The notes beneath the pieces are model-generated. The model worked only from the letters and a program-made list of their open reading frames with translations, was not told where the DNA came from and did no database searches. Positions 23,059 through 35,338 of a DNA stretch of 64,000 bases are shown here, piece by piece. The stretch's first letter is position 1; each line of letters begins with the position of its first letter. Source of the DNA: Lycium barbarum (taxonomy: Eukaryota; Streptophyta; Magnoliopsida; Solanales; Solanaceae); NCBI RefSeq assembly GCF_019175385.1, contig NC_083340.1, forward strand, positions 9,870,336 to 9,934,335, given 5' to 3'. The translations under genes were made by a program, and so were the position numbers.

Positions 23059-23194
23059 CAACGCTTAGCTCGTTTCTTCGGGTGTAACATATTGGGTTCA
23101 AATCCTAGTTGATGCATTCCTTGTGCTCTTTTTTCGTTTTTAGACGAACGTATGTTAAAGATGCATTAGAACAACACGCATCGCATGTAACGTG

Positions 23195-23370
23195 TATGAC
23201 AAGAGGGTTGCTCAAATGGTAAGCACTTGCCACCTCCACCCGAAGATTGTTAGTTCGAATTACCAAGAGAGCATAAAGGGGAGTTCCTCCGGGGCCGGTG
23301 GTAGCAAGTTTTGGACCAACAACCTCAAATCTACAAGTGGTGCTAAAACTCTTTTTTTTTTTTTTTTTTT
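23195..23370 (+). mobile_element. tRNA-derived SINE with poly-T tail
   Basis: The head shows polymerase III boxes: box A-like TTGCTCAAATGGTAAGC at about 23208 and box B-like TTAGTTCGAATTACC about 45 bases on. The body ends in a run of about 20 T (23351-23371). This arrangement is typical of plant SINEs. Confidence 0.65.
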
Positions 23371-23371
23371 T

Positions 23372-23704
23372 GCGCAGATTGCCCTTCATTTGGGGTGGTC
23401 TTTAATTTTTGTCCCTCAAATTGGTGATTTTTAATTTTTGCCCTTCGCCTAATACCCCGAGAGAGTGGGTTCGAATCCCAGCTCAGTTAAAAAAAAAAAT
23501 CGCAAGGCAGAATTTGCAAAATGGGCAGAATTCTGCCTTAAAGCAGAATTTTGCAAATCTAGCCATGCAAGGCAGAATTCTGCCCATGCAAATTCTGCCT
23601 TTAAGGCCCAAATTCTGCCTGAAGGACAAAAGTTAAAGACCACCATTTTGAGGGGCAAAAATTAAAGACCAACCCCCAGCGAAAGGCAATCCTGCAAATT
23701 GCCC
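23372..23704. mobile_element. Foldback MITE with TTTAATTTTTG inverted ends
   Basis: The left arm (GATTGCCCTTCATTTGG, then GGTCTTTAATTTTTG) pairs with the right arm (CAAAAATTAAAGACCA, then GGCAATCCTGCAAATTGCCC). The left end lacks about seven bases and abuts the poly-T tail of the SINE. The centre holds repeated palindromic GCAGAATTCTGCC motifs and a GGGTTCGAATCCC box-B-like sequence. Confidence 0.7.
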
Positions 23705-24562
23705 AAATACTCCATCAGAACGCACAGTGCATCACTACACCAATTGGTTTATATTTAACCGTGGCACATCAGCTAATTTGGTGGGATTTATATTCTGTAC
23801 CATTTTCTTAAACTTTCAACGAGTTGGTATCAATGTAAAAAATCTTTTAACTAATTTTTGTTAACCTGGTGTTTTTTTTTCTGCCTTAGTTGCTATTTGA
23901 ATTTGTTAATTTGATAGTACTAAAGATAACATGGCCATTAATTGATTCAACATAAAAATCATACGAATATGGTTATGTACTTTCCTATCCTTTTCTTCTT
24001 TATTGGATTGACCATATAGGATTTCCTTTATCCTACAAATTGGTATGTATCTTAATTCTTAAAGGAGGAATTTTAAGCCATTATAAGAGTTGTGGAACAG
24101 CTAACATTTACGACCAACAAAAACTGAAATCATGTTCTTTTACTTGCATCCCTTGACGTAATTAGCTAACCTTCTGATTGTTTAAGCATCCCCCTTCCGA
24201 TATCAAGTGTTATAGTGATTATTACCATTGTAATTATTCTGGCCATAACTATACATAAATTGAAAAATAAATTAGAATTGACAAATTAATAATGATCTAT
24301 TTTAAGTGTACAGTGTTTTATTACAAAATGGGTAATGAAGGTATAGCGCCAACTGCGCCATAACAGACTACAAAGATTAAGTGGCGTTGTCTTTGATCGT
24401 CTTTACTTGCTTTATTTTACTATGACATTGCTTGATCAACATCAAGGTTAAAAAAGAGACTTTGGACGTCTAATCTAAATACATAAAAACGAGCCAACTA
24501 TGATAACATTTTGTGGTCTTCACTATGGCTATATATCGTTTATACCGATTGACATGATACAC
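23705..24562. other. Intergenic; nothing recognised
   Basis: AT-rich sequence. No ORF above 60 residues has family features. No repeat is recognised. Confidence 0.4.
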
Positions 24563-24665
24563 ACACAACAATAATAATGTATCCGGTGTAATCTCATAAA
24601 TGGGGTCTGGAGAGGGTTGAGTGAACACAGACCTTACCCCTATCTTGAGAGATAGAGAGGTTATC
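24563..24665 (-). mobile_element. TS-type SINE piece
   Basis: ACAATAATAATG is followed by GGGGTCTGGAGAGGGTTGAG and ACAGACCTTACCCCTA. This is the same core as the SINE in the hAT transposase, in the same orientation. Confidence 0.65.
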
Positions 24666-24914
24666 GTGAAAAATTTACGAAGGTTATGTAAAAGAAATTG
24701 CACGGCTTGTCCTTCAAATGGGCTGGTCTAATATTTGTTTAACTATTATTACCTCATCCTCCTATTTCTAAAGGGCTCGTTTGGTTGCCAGTTAGAGTTA
24801 TACAATGGATTATTAGCAATACATGAATTAGTTATGTAAGAATTAAATATGCAATGATTGATAATATAGGAATTAATTGTACAGTGATTAGTAATGAAGG
24901 CATAGGGATTAGTC

Positions 24915-26415
24915 ATATAGTCAAACTTCTCCATAATAGCAGCGTTTGTCCGGAAATTTCATTGCTGCTATAGTGAGGTGTTGTTATGTATGTATACTGA
25001 CATTTGATGTTTAGATCTCATTTAGCTGCTATAAACAAAAGCAAACAAATAATTATTTTTATGTACTTTTATGTTATAAACGAAAATAATATACTTATTA
25101 ATTTTAAAATCTCAATTTATTTTCATATCTCATTAATTAAAAATTAAAAACACTATAAATTACTAATAATTCCATAACTAGTTGTACCATACCGATAAAG
25201 TATTAAAATCTAAGGAACACATACAGTTAAAATTAATTGAGAATTTAAATATTTCAAGTTTAACGTAACAATTCTACAATTGCGGATTGTTTCGTAAATT
25301 CCAGTCTATTAGTGATAATATAAACCTTGAATTGACAAAAAAATTTGTTCAAACTTTCAACAAAAAGGAATTCAGTAGCTTTCCCTTGAAGATTGTCTAA
25401 GAGCTTAATGGCTGACTCTTCTATCTCCCAAGTAGCAGCAGTATGTTGAGGTAGGGCTGGGCATAAATACCGAAAATTGAAAAACCAGACTGAACTGAAC
25501 TTCAAAAAACCAAAACCGAAAGAACCGAATCGAACTAGTTTGGTTCGGTGTTTGGTGTCCACCTTCAAAAAACCGAAACCGAAACCGAAATAGCCGAACC
25601 GAAGTTTGATAAAACTGAACCGAAGAACCGAACGCCCACCGTAGTTTATTCTCTTCTTGACAAGTATATTCTCTCACATTTGGTGAGAGCTTGGAGAAAT
25701 TTGGAGCTATATTGATGTAAAAGCTACTCGAACCAATTTTTTCTTAGTAGTTTTAATTATTTTGCCATTTATTCTATGAAATCATATTAGAGTTGAGATA
25801 CTCTTAGGTTGATTATAGTTTTCTACTCTTGCAAAGCGTAGTTATTCATTTTGTAATTGATTTCGTTATTTTCATTATTAATAAAAAAAATATTTTGATT
25901 TCAATTTATCAGTTTTATGTTTTATTGCTTTTAAGAATATGAATTAGTGTAAATGGAATCGCTTCTAATATCATATCAAAAAAACTGAATTGAAAAAACC
26001 GAAACCGAACTTCAAAAAATCAAAACCGAACCGAACCGAACTAGTTTGGTTCGATGTCCACCTTCAAAAAATCGAAACCGAAATAGCCGAACCGAAGAAC
26101 CGAACGCTCACCCTTGAGTTGAGGTTCTTCATCAACACTAGTATGTACATGACATTAACGATGATTACCATAATTTTTTTTTTTTATACATAATATATTT
26201 CTTACAAAATATTATTACACAATATTTGAGATGACTGTTATAGAGAGGTAATTTTACATAGAGTGTACTGCTATAATGAATGTCACTGCTGTTACAGGTA
26301 GAATGTTGTTGTAAAGAAGTAAAATATAACATGAAAAATCGGTTCCGAAGAAAATCAGGCCGTTATAGTGAAATGTTGTTATAAAGAACGACAATTATAG
26401 AGAGGTTTGATTATA
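24915..26415. mobile_element. MITE with TAGTCAAACTTCTCC-type ends, holding another MITE
   Basis: The left end ATAGTCAAACTTCTCCATAA pairs with the complement of the right end, ATAATCAAACCTCTCTATAA. The inner flanks on both sides share TGTTGTTATR motifs. A hAT-type MITE (25452-26116) is inserted inside. Confidence 0.6.
25452..26116. mobile_element. hAT-type MITE with AACCGAA arrays
   Basis: It starts TAGGGCTGGGCATAAATAC. The complement of its end is CAAGGGTGAGCGTTCGG. Flanking 8-mers TGTTGAGG (25444-25451) and AGTTGAGG (26117-26124) match at 7 of 8 sites. Arrays of AACCGAA/TTCGGTT fill both subterminal parts (25480-25640 and 25985-26110). No transposase is present. Confidence 0.65.
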
Positions 26416-26516
26416 CATGAATTGTAATGTTGAGATTATTTTTATTGAATAATTAGTTTGTTTTAATCATACAATGTATAATTTTTATAAAATATCGTAA
26501 TTTTTTTGTAACACCC

Positions 26517-28710
26517 CGTAAACTTGAACTAGGTGTGAATGTGTAAAACTCTAGTATTAAGATGATATTATATCTATATTAATCCATTCTTGATGAATTC
26601 AGGTGGAAAATGGTCGTTTTGAAGTCAAACCAACTAGTGAAGTTCTTAAGGCCTCTTAAATTCGCCTATGTTTTGGTAGGTCTGTCTTCTGGGCGATTTT
26701 CATGAAAATGTGTTGCTAATTTGGAAAAACTTCCTACATGAAAGTTGTATCTCTTTGAAATATCTTTCCAACGGCAGGTCGCCCAGCCCAAGCAAAGTTA
26801 CGTACAAAACGTTATGCCCGTTTTACTGAAGCCTGTCTTCGCTGGAAATTTGTCCTGTGTTACGGTGAGACGTTACGAACCGTAACACGTGTTACGGGCT
26901 GTAACATGGCACCGTAACGTGTCAAAAAATACCAGAACTCTCTGGAAATTTTCACTAAAGGAAGGTCCAAAGAACGGTCCGTAACACGAAGGACGGTCCG
27001 TCCTTCGAGGGCGTCCTTTGGCCCGTTTTCACCAGAAAAATATAAATAGGACACTTGTTTTGTTTATTCATCCACTTCCTAAACAACCCTAAGGACGAAA
27101 ATCATTCCCCCAAGTCTTCAAATCAAAGGTAAGGGCATCCTTAACATTACTAATTCATTCTAACATCAAACCCATGATTCTTAACATGATTTTTGTGACC
27201 AAAACCTAGGGTTTGTAACATAATTCTTTCCAAAGTGATTCAAGCTAGGGTTTGGGTGTTCTTCATTAGAAAAGTGATTTGTTAAACCTTGTTTAACAAA
27301 TTAAGGTATGTCTCTCTTTTAAAAACCTATTTTGAATGAAAATCACTTTTTGAAACTATTGTTGAAAGTATAAATTTTATTCAAGATTCTTTAATGAATG
27401 AAAGGAAAAGCAATCTTTTCATGTTTCTTGAATTCTAATTCATGTCTAAATGGTGATTAATGTGTGTGAGGGGACAAACCCACATTAAACCTAGATAGTA
27501 ACAAACTCTATAGATGTATAAGATATTATGAATGTTTTCCTCTATGAGAGATGCTTAGTAATGCTAGTTAAGAGTTGGTAATGACATTCTCATTGGTGAA
27601 TTGGGACATGGAAATCTTTGTAAAAAGGTTGTGCGTTTTCAAAACATTGATTGGAATGACTTATTCTTTCGATATGCAAAATGAACGTTTATGTTATTGA
27701 TGGTGTGACTACTTTAAGACAATTTGTGAATCGGCTTCTATGCTATGAACCTTGTTGTGGTGTTTGGCCTAGCTACTCGGGAGGAAGGGTAGCCACTATG
27801 GATCCTAGTGTATCATTGCCTAGCCATTCGGGAGGAAGAGTGGCCACCGCTGGGTTCGCTACCCGGGGTGTGATTTATGCCTAGCTATTCGGGAGAAAGG
27901 ATAGCCACCGCGTACTACATAGTCCGGTGTGGTTTATACCTAGCTATTTGGGAGGAAGGATAGCCACCGAGAATTATATATTCCGGTGTGGTGCACTATG
28001 CGCGATATGCTTGATTCTTGGGCCTATATTGGTATGTGTGACATTCTTATTCTCTTATTCTCTTATGGAATTGTTGATGACTATCTTAATTGATTAAAAA
28101 GGCATATTTGAAGTTGTAATTTGACAAGAGGCTTTATAAATGGATTTTGATACTTATTATTGAGATACATAAACTGAATAACTGTTCTTACATCGCTCTC
28201 ACCTGACTGGCAAGACTAATTTCTTTATGTATTATGTACTCTATTTTCTTATTACTCATTGTCCCCGAGGCACTCACTGAGTACGAAGTACTCAGGCATA
28301 CCATTATTGTTTTTGATGGTATGTTAAGTAACGGAGAAGAGCAGGTTCTTGATACTCTAGGCGTTTACGAAGGACTTGTTGTTGCTGCTGATTTGGTGTG
28401 CCCACACATTCATTCGTGGGACACTCTATTTATTCAATTCCATTTATTTATTTTAGTTTCCGGGCTGCGTCCCGATGGGTTAGACATTTACTCCTTATTC
28501 TTAGAAGCTCCTTAGTATACATTTAAATTATAAAGACTTCTGCTGATTTAATTCATGTATTTATGATTTGTTACATTTAATTTATAAACTGTTGGAGGCG
28601 AATGTTGAACCTGGCGGGTTCAAGTATTATTATTGTGTTGTTTAGGTTCTTCCGATGTTGTTCATGACGTCGATGCCGGTCACGTCTAGGGTGGGTTTTG
28701 GGGCGTGACA
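26517..28710 (+). mobile_element. Solo LTR of a Ty3/gypsy chromovirus-like element, 2.2 kb
   Basis: It starts TGTAACACCCCGTAAAC and ends GGGGCGTGACA, ends I associate with Tekay/del-type LTRs in Solanaceae. It is flanked by TTTTT on both sides (26512-26516 and 28711-28715), a possible 5 bp duplication but low in complexity. It contains a four-unit minisatellite (27765-27990). No gag or pol is present, hence solo. Confidence 0.75.
27765..27990 (+). repeat. Minisatellite in solo LTR, about 65 bp x 4
   Basis: Units share TAGCTATTCGGGAGGAAGG, then TAGCCACCG, then CCGGTGTG. They have diverged from each other by about one base in six or fewer. Confidence 0.8.
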
Positions 28711-28825
28711 TTTTTAAACAAAAAATACAAGTTTGAAGAGAGGGTATTCCTGTGATTTTGTGTTCTAATCCAAGTATTACTAGTATATGTATTAATTATT
28801 TCATTTTTTACCCTGCATAAAATAG

Positions 28826-29078
28826 TATTTCCTCAATTCCAATTAAAGTGTCTTAATTTCTTTTTTGGTATGTTCCAAAAATAGTTTCTTTTTTTATATT
28901 TAGTAAGTTAACAATTCAAACATTCTACATAGCAAGTTTAAAACCACAAGATTCAAAGGACATTTGAGTACATTACACACATCTTTAATTTAGGACCACA
29001 AGATTCAAAAGTCACTTTTTATTTCTTAAACTTTGTGGTTAGTCAAACTAAGACACTTAAATTGAGACAAAGGGAGTA
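28826..29078. mobile_element. Stowaway-like MITE
   Basis: The left end TTTCCTCAATTCCAATTAAA pairs with the complement of the right end, TACTCCCTTTGTCTCAATTT, and both continue GTGTCTTA. The roughly 250 bp are non-coding. TA dinucleotides flank it. Confidence 0.7.
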
Positions 29079-29319
29079 TAAAAATTTTCCCATAACTTAT
29101 AAATGTATTAGTTATCTAGAAAAGAAACTATGAATCAAACATTGTATTAGCATTATAATGTTAAAACCAACCCAACATTATATGACAGTATAACTTATGC
29201 TAGGTTATATGTGGAGATCATTTTTGTAACGAAGCAAATGTATAACATTGAACCGGCAACCAAAAGGTAGACCGAAAGAGTTTAAAATGAGTAACGATTT
29301 TATGCTCGCGCGTAATCAA

Positions 29320-29995
29320 GAATCAAGATATTGACTGCGCTAGTATACTTCTTTTTATATACTCCTACTACTGCCATATACACATACCACTCGATCGATC
29401 TCCTCTAATTCATTCCTCTACACTCGATCTCCTCTAATCATTCATGTTTGAGTATTTTATTAGTTCATTTGATTCATATTGAAGCTTATATGAAAGAATC
29501 AAGATACATACTTTATTTGGTTTCATTCAAATTATAACGCAAATCACTACAGCTGATTATTGGAATACGACTACAAAGTCTTCCAAGACCTCTAGTTCAT
29601 ACTCATTCATTGGTTCATTCATATTGGATAATGAAGCTTCATCAAGAATCAAAATATTGACTGCACTAGTATAGTTCTCTTTCTCCTCTTCAATCTTTAC
29701 ACATGCAAAATCACATTTTCTTGAAAAGATACACTCCTACTACTGCCATATACACACACCACTCGATCGATCTCCTCTAATTCATTCCTGTTTGGGTTAT
29801 TTATTAATTCATCTAATTCTTATTGAAACTTACATCAAAGAATCAAGATACATACTTTATTTGGTTTCCTTCAAATTATAACGCCAAATCGCTACAGCTC
29901 ATTATTGGGATACGACTACAAAGTCTTCCAAGACCTCTGGTTCTTACTCATTCATTGGTTCATTCTTGGCAAATACTGAGCCTTCATCAAGAATC
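29320..29995 (+). repeat. Tandem segmental duplication, about 340 bp x 2
   Basis: The stretch from about 29320 to 29645 recurs at about 29645-29995. Shared blocks include TACTCCTACTACTGCCATAT, CACTCGATCGATCTCCTCTA and ACTACAAAGTCTTCCAAGAC. Copies differ by substitutions and small indels. The second copy runs into the RING-like frame. Confidence 0.75.
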
Positions 29996-30590
29996 AATAA
30001 AATTCACTACGATTCAATGGAAAGCAACTGGCCGTTGTTCTACGAACTCCTCCAGGATGATTGCCCGATTTGCTATGAGAAGTTCCTCGTAGACGGATAC
30101 CTAAATTTCGACAATGATTTGGCAGTCTACTTATTGAAGAGGTGTTGCTTACACCCCTTTCAGGTGAAATGCCTAATTAGATATAACAAGTTTTCTACTC
30201 GCAAATCTTCGAAGATGTCATGGGCGAAACCTATTTGGGAATTAAAATCCTTAGATTTTACTTTAGGTGCACAAATTGCTGTGCAGAGATAACTTACTAA
30301 ACGGATCCAGAAAACTCCGATTATACTGTTGACTCAGGGGAAATTAGAAATTTTGAGCCATAGCGCGACGAAGATGAAGAGATGGAAGAGTACATTCAAA
30401 AAAGGAGATGATGAAGAAATCAACGACTCAATAAAGTCGCTGGAAAATAAAACATTGGTCGAAGAATGAATATTGATGCCGACTTAGATGAATTGAAATC
30501 CTTGAAAGCGAGACAAGCAACGATGAGTGTAGATGCAATGCTTGAATCTAATTTGCAAAGTTGGTTAGATGATTAAAAGACGGAGGAATT
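29966..30590 (+). pseudogene. RING-type zinc finger gene remnant
   Basis: Open frame 29966-30292 (108 residues) has CPICYEKF at about residues 33-40 and CLHPFQVKCL at about 61-70. These are the first two-thirds of a RING-type finger (C-x2-C ... C-x-H-x4-C). The final cysteine pair (CTNCC) is visible only in another frame at about 30268-30284, so a frameshift separates it. Acidic, lysine-rich coding-like sequence continues with stops to about 30590. RING proteins usually act as ubiquitin ligases. This one is broken or a misread multi-exon gene. It lies just downstream of a tandem duplication. Confidence 0.4.
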
Positions 30591-31334
30591 AGAAGATGAA
30601 GCTCTTAGTGGCCTAAGACCAATTTTTAATAAGAAGTTTATGTTTTTTTTTTCTTTTCTTATATTGTGTATTTGTCACACCCTAATCTTGATAGGGCATG
30701 ATGGGCACCCGACTCTCATCAGGGTCGAACGAACCCTCGACATTCGCTCTATCAAAATCTGTCATTTCAAAATCTTTTAAAAACATGAAACTTTCCCAAA
30801 TAGATGTCATTATCTTTATACAGATTATGAAAACCTTCAGTCAACTAAGTACTTTAACCCAATTGAAATCATCTAAAATACATGTTCTTTTAACATACAC
30901 TGATGGTCCAGCTGACATCACTCTGTCGACATCTCGACAAACGTACCACAGGACGCTGTCTGCAAAGTCTCTAATATAGACAGAATACCATAATCACGAA
31001 TACTCAGACTCGACAACACTTCGGAAGGAAATGGAGCTCGCCAATCCCACTGGAACATCTTCTAGCAATGTCTTCTACTCATCTGGGTGTACCTGCGTGG
31101 CATGAAACGCAGCCCCCGAAGAAAGGGGGTTAGTACGAAATATGTACTGAATATGTAAAGCATCACTGAATCATAAACAAGAAAAGGCGTAATAGTAAAC
31201 CAGTTTAAGAGCAATCTGAGAGTAACCTGGAACAACATTTTGATCCGTGCCACGTAGTGCCTTACACAATCTTAGCATACTCCGCATAAGTACAGTATAC
31301 ACAAATTCTAAAATACACTATGAGAATATAGTAT

Positions 31335-31690
31335 CATGACAGTCCCTTCGGACGGCCGGTTCCGACATACGTCTACCCTGGCCCCTTCGGGCATGCCGGT
31401 CCCGAAATGATAATGATGATGGCCCCTTCGGGCATGCCGGTCCAACATACGTCTATCCTGGCCCCTTCGGACATGCTGGTCCCGACATAATAATAATGAT
31501 GGCCCCTTCGGGCATGCCGCGTCCGGCGTAATAATAATGATGATGGCCCCTTCGGGCAAGCCGGTCCAACATACGGCTATCCTGGCCCCTTCGGGCATGC
31601 TGGTCCCGACATAATAATAGTCTTGGCCCCTTCGGGCATGTCACTCGTGACATACGGCTACCCTGGCCCCTTCGGGCATGCCACTTGTGA
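31335..31690. repeat. GGCCCCTTCGGGCATGCC minisatellite
   Basis: Eight or so copies of GGCCCCTTCGGGCATGCC alternate with spacers ending ACATACG or ATAATAATGATG. The ORFs on the minus strand here (31308-31653) are repeat translations, not genes. Confidence 0.9.
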
Positions 31691-33899
31691 CATTTCTAAT
31701 AATGATGATATTAACTCAACCTAATCCATAACTATCAATACAATGAAGTAATGCTAGGGGGTGTAAACATAAATTGCAAGCGAAATGGAATAGTAAAATC
31801 TCGCACCCCATTCGGAGTGATTTTGGAAAGTCTAAGAAATAAAATCTCGCATCTCCTTCGGAGTGGTTTTGAAAAATCTAAGAAATAAAATCTCGCACCC
31901 CCTTCGGAGTGGTTTTGAAAATCAAATTTTATGTTTCCTTTAGTATGAAACTAATCTTTCTTGAAATCATTAGTAAACCACAAACACGTTTCAAGCAAAC
32001 CCGAGTTAGTATAAAAAGTTAACAATCATATGCCCGAACAGAGTAGTAGAAAACTAAATGCACGTAAAGCAACTTCTAAGACCCAATGCAAAAGTATACT
32101 TACCAACACCTGAAAACACAAGAACAAGTTTCGTGTCAATCCGGTTTAGTATGAGAAAGTTATGAACGTTTGAAGTACAAAACCTCCTACGAACTTTTCA
32201 GAAACTATTTTTGGAAAATTAAGACAACGATCATACCCAAACACCCTTTTCAAATATCGTTATGGACATGATTCGCTATAGAACTCCCTATGGACATTTC
32301 TAAACAATTCAAGTTCGCTTAGGCAATTTATAAACATTATTTACTATAGAAGTCTCTACGAGCGTTTCCAAAACGATCCAAGTTAGCATATGAAAGTGAT
32401 GAACGCTATTCATTATAGGAACTTCTACGAACATTCTCAAGCAATCCGAGACCGTCTATGAAAGTTAGGGACATTAGCCAAAGGTTTCCTTTAACTATCG
32501 CACAGAAATAAGTCAAATAAAGCAATACAAAGAGGTCTTGGGGATTGTGGGCCCACCTCGGGTCAAGTCGAGGCGGCGTACATAAATCACGAACATTAGG
32601 CCTTGTGAAGTCACCCATGAAAGTTTCAGGGCAATTCGGTTCCGTTTGTGAAAGTTACGGATGTTTAAACTATTTTTCTATCAAAACATAACATACCTAA
32701 TTCAATTACATTGAATGATTAGGGGTCAAAATTAGGCTCAGATTTCTAGAAATAGAGTTTCCCCCGAGGCTTGTATCATAACCTATTATGTCTAGGACAT
32801 GCCAAAAGAAAGAAAGGTAAGGTTTTACATACCTTTTCCGCTTCTTACGCTTCTCCAATTTCAAGTTCCGAACTTCCCAAAATCTACAATTTGTCACAAA
32901 TACCAAACATTGATTATAGGCCTTAAGAATTCAATCTTAACTCAGCACTTTTCTACAAAAATTTGGGCAGCATCTCCCCTATAAATACACCATCCCCGAG
33001 AAGCTAACTCGGCCAAAAATACAACAACAAATCCGAGAATTCAACTCGGCCAAATTATCAACAATAATACCAACAATCATATCTCCCACTTCAACAATTT
33101 ATTCAAAATACACTCCAACATTAGTAGCTCTTTTTACATAATTCAACAACAATCATCTTTATTTCCAATTCATAATTGTTCACATATTCAAATACAATTC
33201 CGAAACCATTCAACAATATTCAAGAACACTTCAACAACCCGCACAACGTTTCAAACGGCCCAACCAACACATACACTACTCGAATTCTTCCAAATTCACC
33301 AAGAACATTTACAACACATTTCCTTTCTTCCATATTCGTGAAGTATAGCAACCACACGTTAGCAATATCATTCATGCAAGCATAAGAAATCATATTAAAA
33401 TTGCATCAACTTCTACAACAACCCTCAAACAATTCCAATGTTAACTTAAACCATTAATCCTTCATTTGCACCATAGAATCTACAACAACAACAACTAAAA
33501 TACTAAATAAAATTAATTCATCACTTCTACACAAACAACCATCCACACGGCTTCAACCCAACACCCATATTTTCATGAAATTCATTCATTTCTACATTCT
33601 ACAACACATACAAACCATCCATAACATATGCAAGGAGATTAATTCTTACCTTTTTCCCTTACTTTCTCACTTGGCCGTGATTGTGAACTTGCAACAAGGA
33701 GAGATTTTCTTGCTTCAACAACCACTCCATGTTAAAGAGGACCTTCCATTTGGTTGAAATACTAGGAGAAATAATTTTTTCTAGATCAATTTCCATGAAG
33801 CCAATTTTCTTGGCTTAGGGCCGAATGCCCTTCCACTCTTTTCTCTTTTTTTTTTTGTTCTTTCTTTCTCTCCAAATGTCTTGAATTAAAAAGATGACC

Positions 33900-33903
<4 letters not shown>

Positions 33904-33950
<47 letters not shown>
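33904..33950. repeat. (TA)n microsatellite
   Basis: A run of about 23 TA units inside the 3.7 kb solo LTR. Confidence 0.9.
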
Positions 33951-33953
<3 letters not shown>

Positions 33954-34561
33954 CTTACGAGCATGTGAGGGGCACATGCCCTCTTCTCCATTTTTCTAGA
34001 GTTTTTTTTTTTCTTGAATTCTTCTAAAATAAGCAAAGAAGACTAGTTGTCTTCTTGTATAAGCTTGGTCCATATATATTCATTACATGGCCATAAAAGA
34101 GTGGGGCCCACACACACACACACACACTCCCACGGCCAAATGGCCCCTTCATGAATTTTCTTGAACACTTTGGTCCTTCAAGAACATTCTTGAACACTTT
34201 GTGAAATTCCCATTTTGCCCTTAACCTTTCTCAATATTTCCATACTAATAATATTCATAATTAATATCCATAAACAACTTATGTATTAAACAAGATCAAA
34301 ATGTAGCCGTGCCCTTAACTCGTCGCGATTATCTTAAAACATCCGAACGCACAAACTGTGGGATATAACAGTATTATCCCTAAAAGGCATAAAGTTTTTT
34401 AACTTCATATGATAATGGTTTTTTTTATTATTTATACTAGTAAGGATTAATTAACATGTTAGCCATGTATTTGTAATACAATTCATTAGATGTTAGTGTA
34501 TAAAATTTTATTTAGTAATATGAAGATATGAGTAGTTTAATTCAAAATTCTAATATATATA

Positions 34562-35338
34562 GGCTTTTTGTTTGGCAAAGCTACCAAAAACTGCGTATTT
34601 TGAGAAACACTTTTGTTAAAACAGTTTTTCTGAAAAACAACTTTGGAGAAAAACAACTTGTATTTGACCAGTTTGTTTGAAAAGTGCTTTTTTCAGTAAG
34701 TGATAAGTAGAGTGTGTTTGACCAATCTTTTAAGTATCATGACCTGTTTTACTATTAGAATTTTTTAAGCAAAAAAAATCATTTTAAATATTATTATGAA
34801 AACCATTTGAAGATACAATAGACCTTTGCGGTCCGGCCTTTTCGCGGACCCCCCGCATAGCGGGAGCTTAGTGCACTGGGTTGCCTTTTTTTCATTTGAA
34901 GTTATGTGAAAAGATATTAACTCGTACTTTTTTCAAGGAATAATTTGTTATTTTAGACAGAGAGAATGAGAAATAGAGGAAAATGACGGTGTAGAAGAAA
35001 GGAAGAAGTAACTTGTATCTATAGTTGACGCTATTCCTAAAGGAAAATAGAGATAGAAAAAAGAAAATAAAAGGAAAAGAAACGGCAGAAAAAAAAAAGG
35101 AAAATATTAAATTTGATATGTATATATGTGTGTGTATACATGTCTTGAAAATTTTAATTTTTTGCTTCTGCTTCCAGGTAAAAAGTAAAAATTTATAGCA
35201 TCCTTTAAACAGCAAAAAAAATTGCTTCTACTTCTCCTCAAAGCACTTTCTTTTGTTGGCCAAATACTTCAAATCTGGAAAGAAAAAAAAAAGTGCTTAA
35301 TTCTAGCCTTCAAAAAGCTTGGCCAAACAGACTCCAAG
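34562..35338. mobile_element. MITE with GTTTGGCnAAGCT ends
   Basis: The left end GGCTTTTTGTTTGGCAAAGC pairs with the complement of the right end (GGAGTCTGTTTGGCCAAGCT). Subterminal AAAAGTGCTT/AAGCACTTTT motifs occur on both sides. A SINE piece is nested at 34824-34892. No transposase is present. Confidence 0.6.
34824..34892 (+). mobile_element. SINE 3' piece (GCATAGCGGGAGCTTAGTGC type)
   Basis: The stretch GCGGTCCGGCC ... GCATAGCGGGAGCTTAGTGC ... TTGCCTTTTTTT is a 3' SINE end common in Solanaceae, with a T-rich tail. Confidence 0.65.

Larger units (their letters stand above)
24773..29275. mobile_element. MITE opened by nested insertions
   Basis: The left end GGGCTCGTTTGGTTGCCAGT pairs with the complement of the right end (TTTTGGTTGCCGGTTCAATG), and both run on into TTATACA. 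The element's own DNA seems to continue at about 26416-26516, 28716-28825 and 29079-29275. The rest was inserted later: a MITE (24915-26415), a solo LTR (26517-28710) and a Stowaway-like MITE (28826-29078). Exact ends are uncertain. Confidence 0.5.
30673..34370 (-). mobile_element. Solo LTR of a Ty3/gypsy element, 3.7 kb
   Basis: On the minus strand it runs TGTTATATCCCACAG to GGGTGTGACA. The 5 bp duplication GTATT flanks it exactly (30668-30672 and 34371-34375). It has no coding domain. It holds a CCCCTTCGGGCATGCC minisatellite (31335-31690), a triple repeat of TCTCGCACCCCNTTCGGAGTG type (31795-31915) and a (TA)n run. Size and ends fit a chromovirus-type solo LTR. Confidence 0.85.

Noticed and set aside
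31308..31653. Two minus-strand frames rich in MPEGARI/ARRGQD repeats
   Set aside because: They translate the CCCCTTCGGGCATGCC minisatellite of a solo LTR.
31335..31690. CRISPR array
   Set aside because: The spacers are themselves repeats of two types, and the DNA is plant nuclear. It is an LTR minisatellite.
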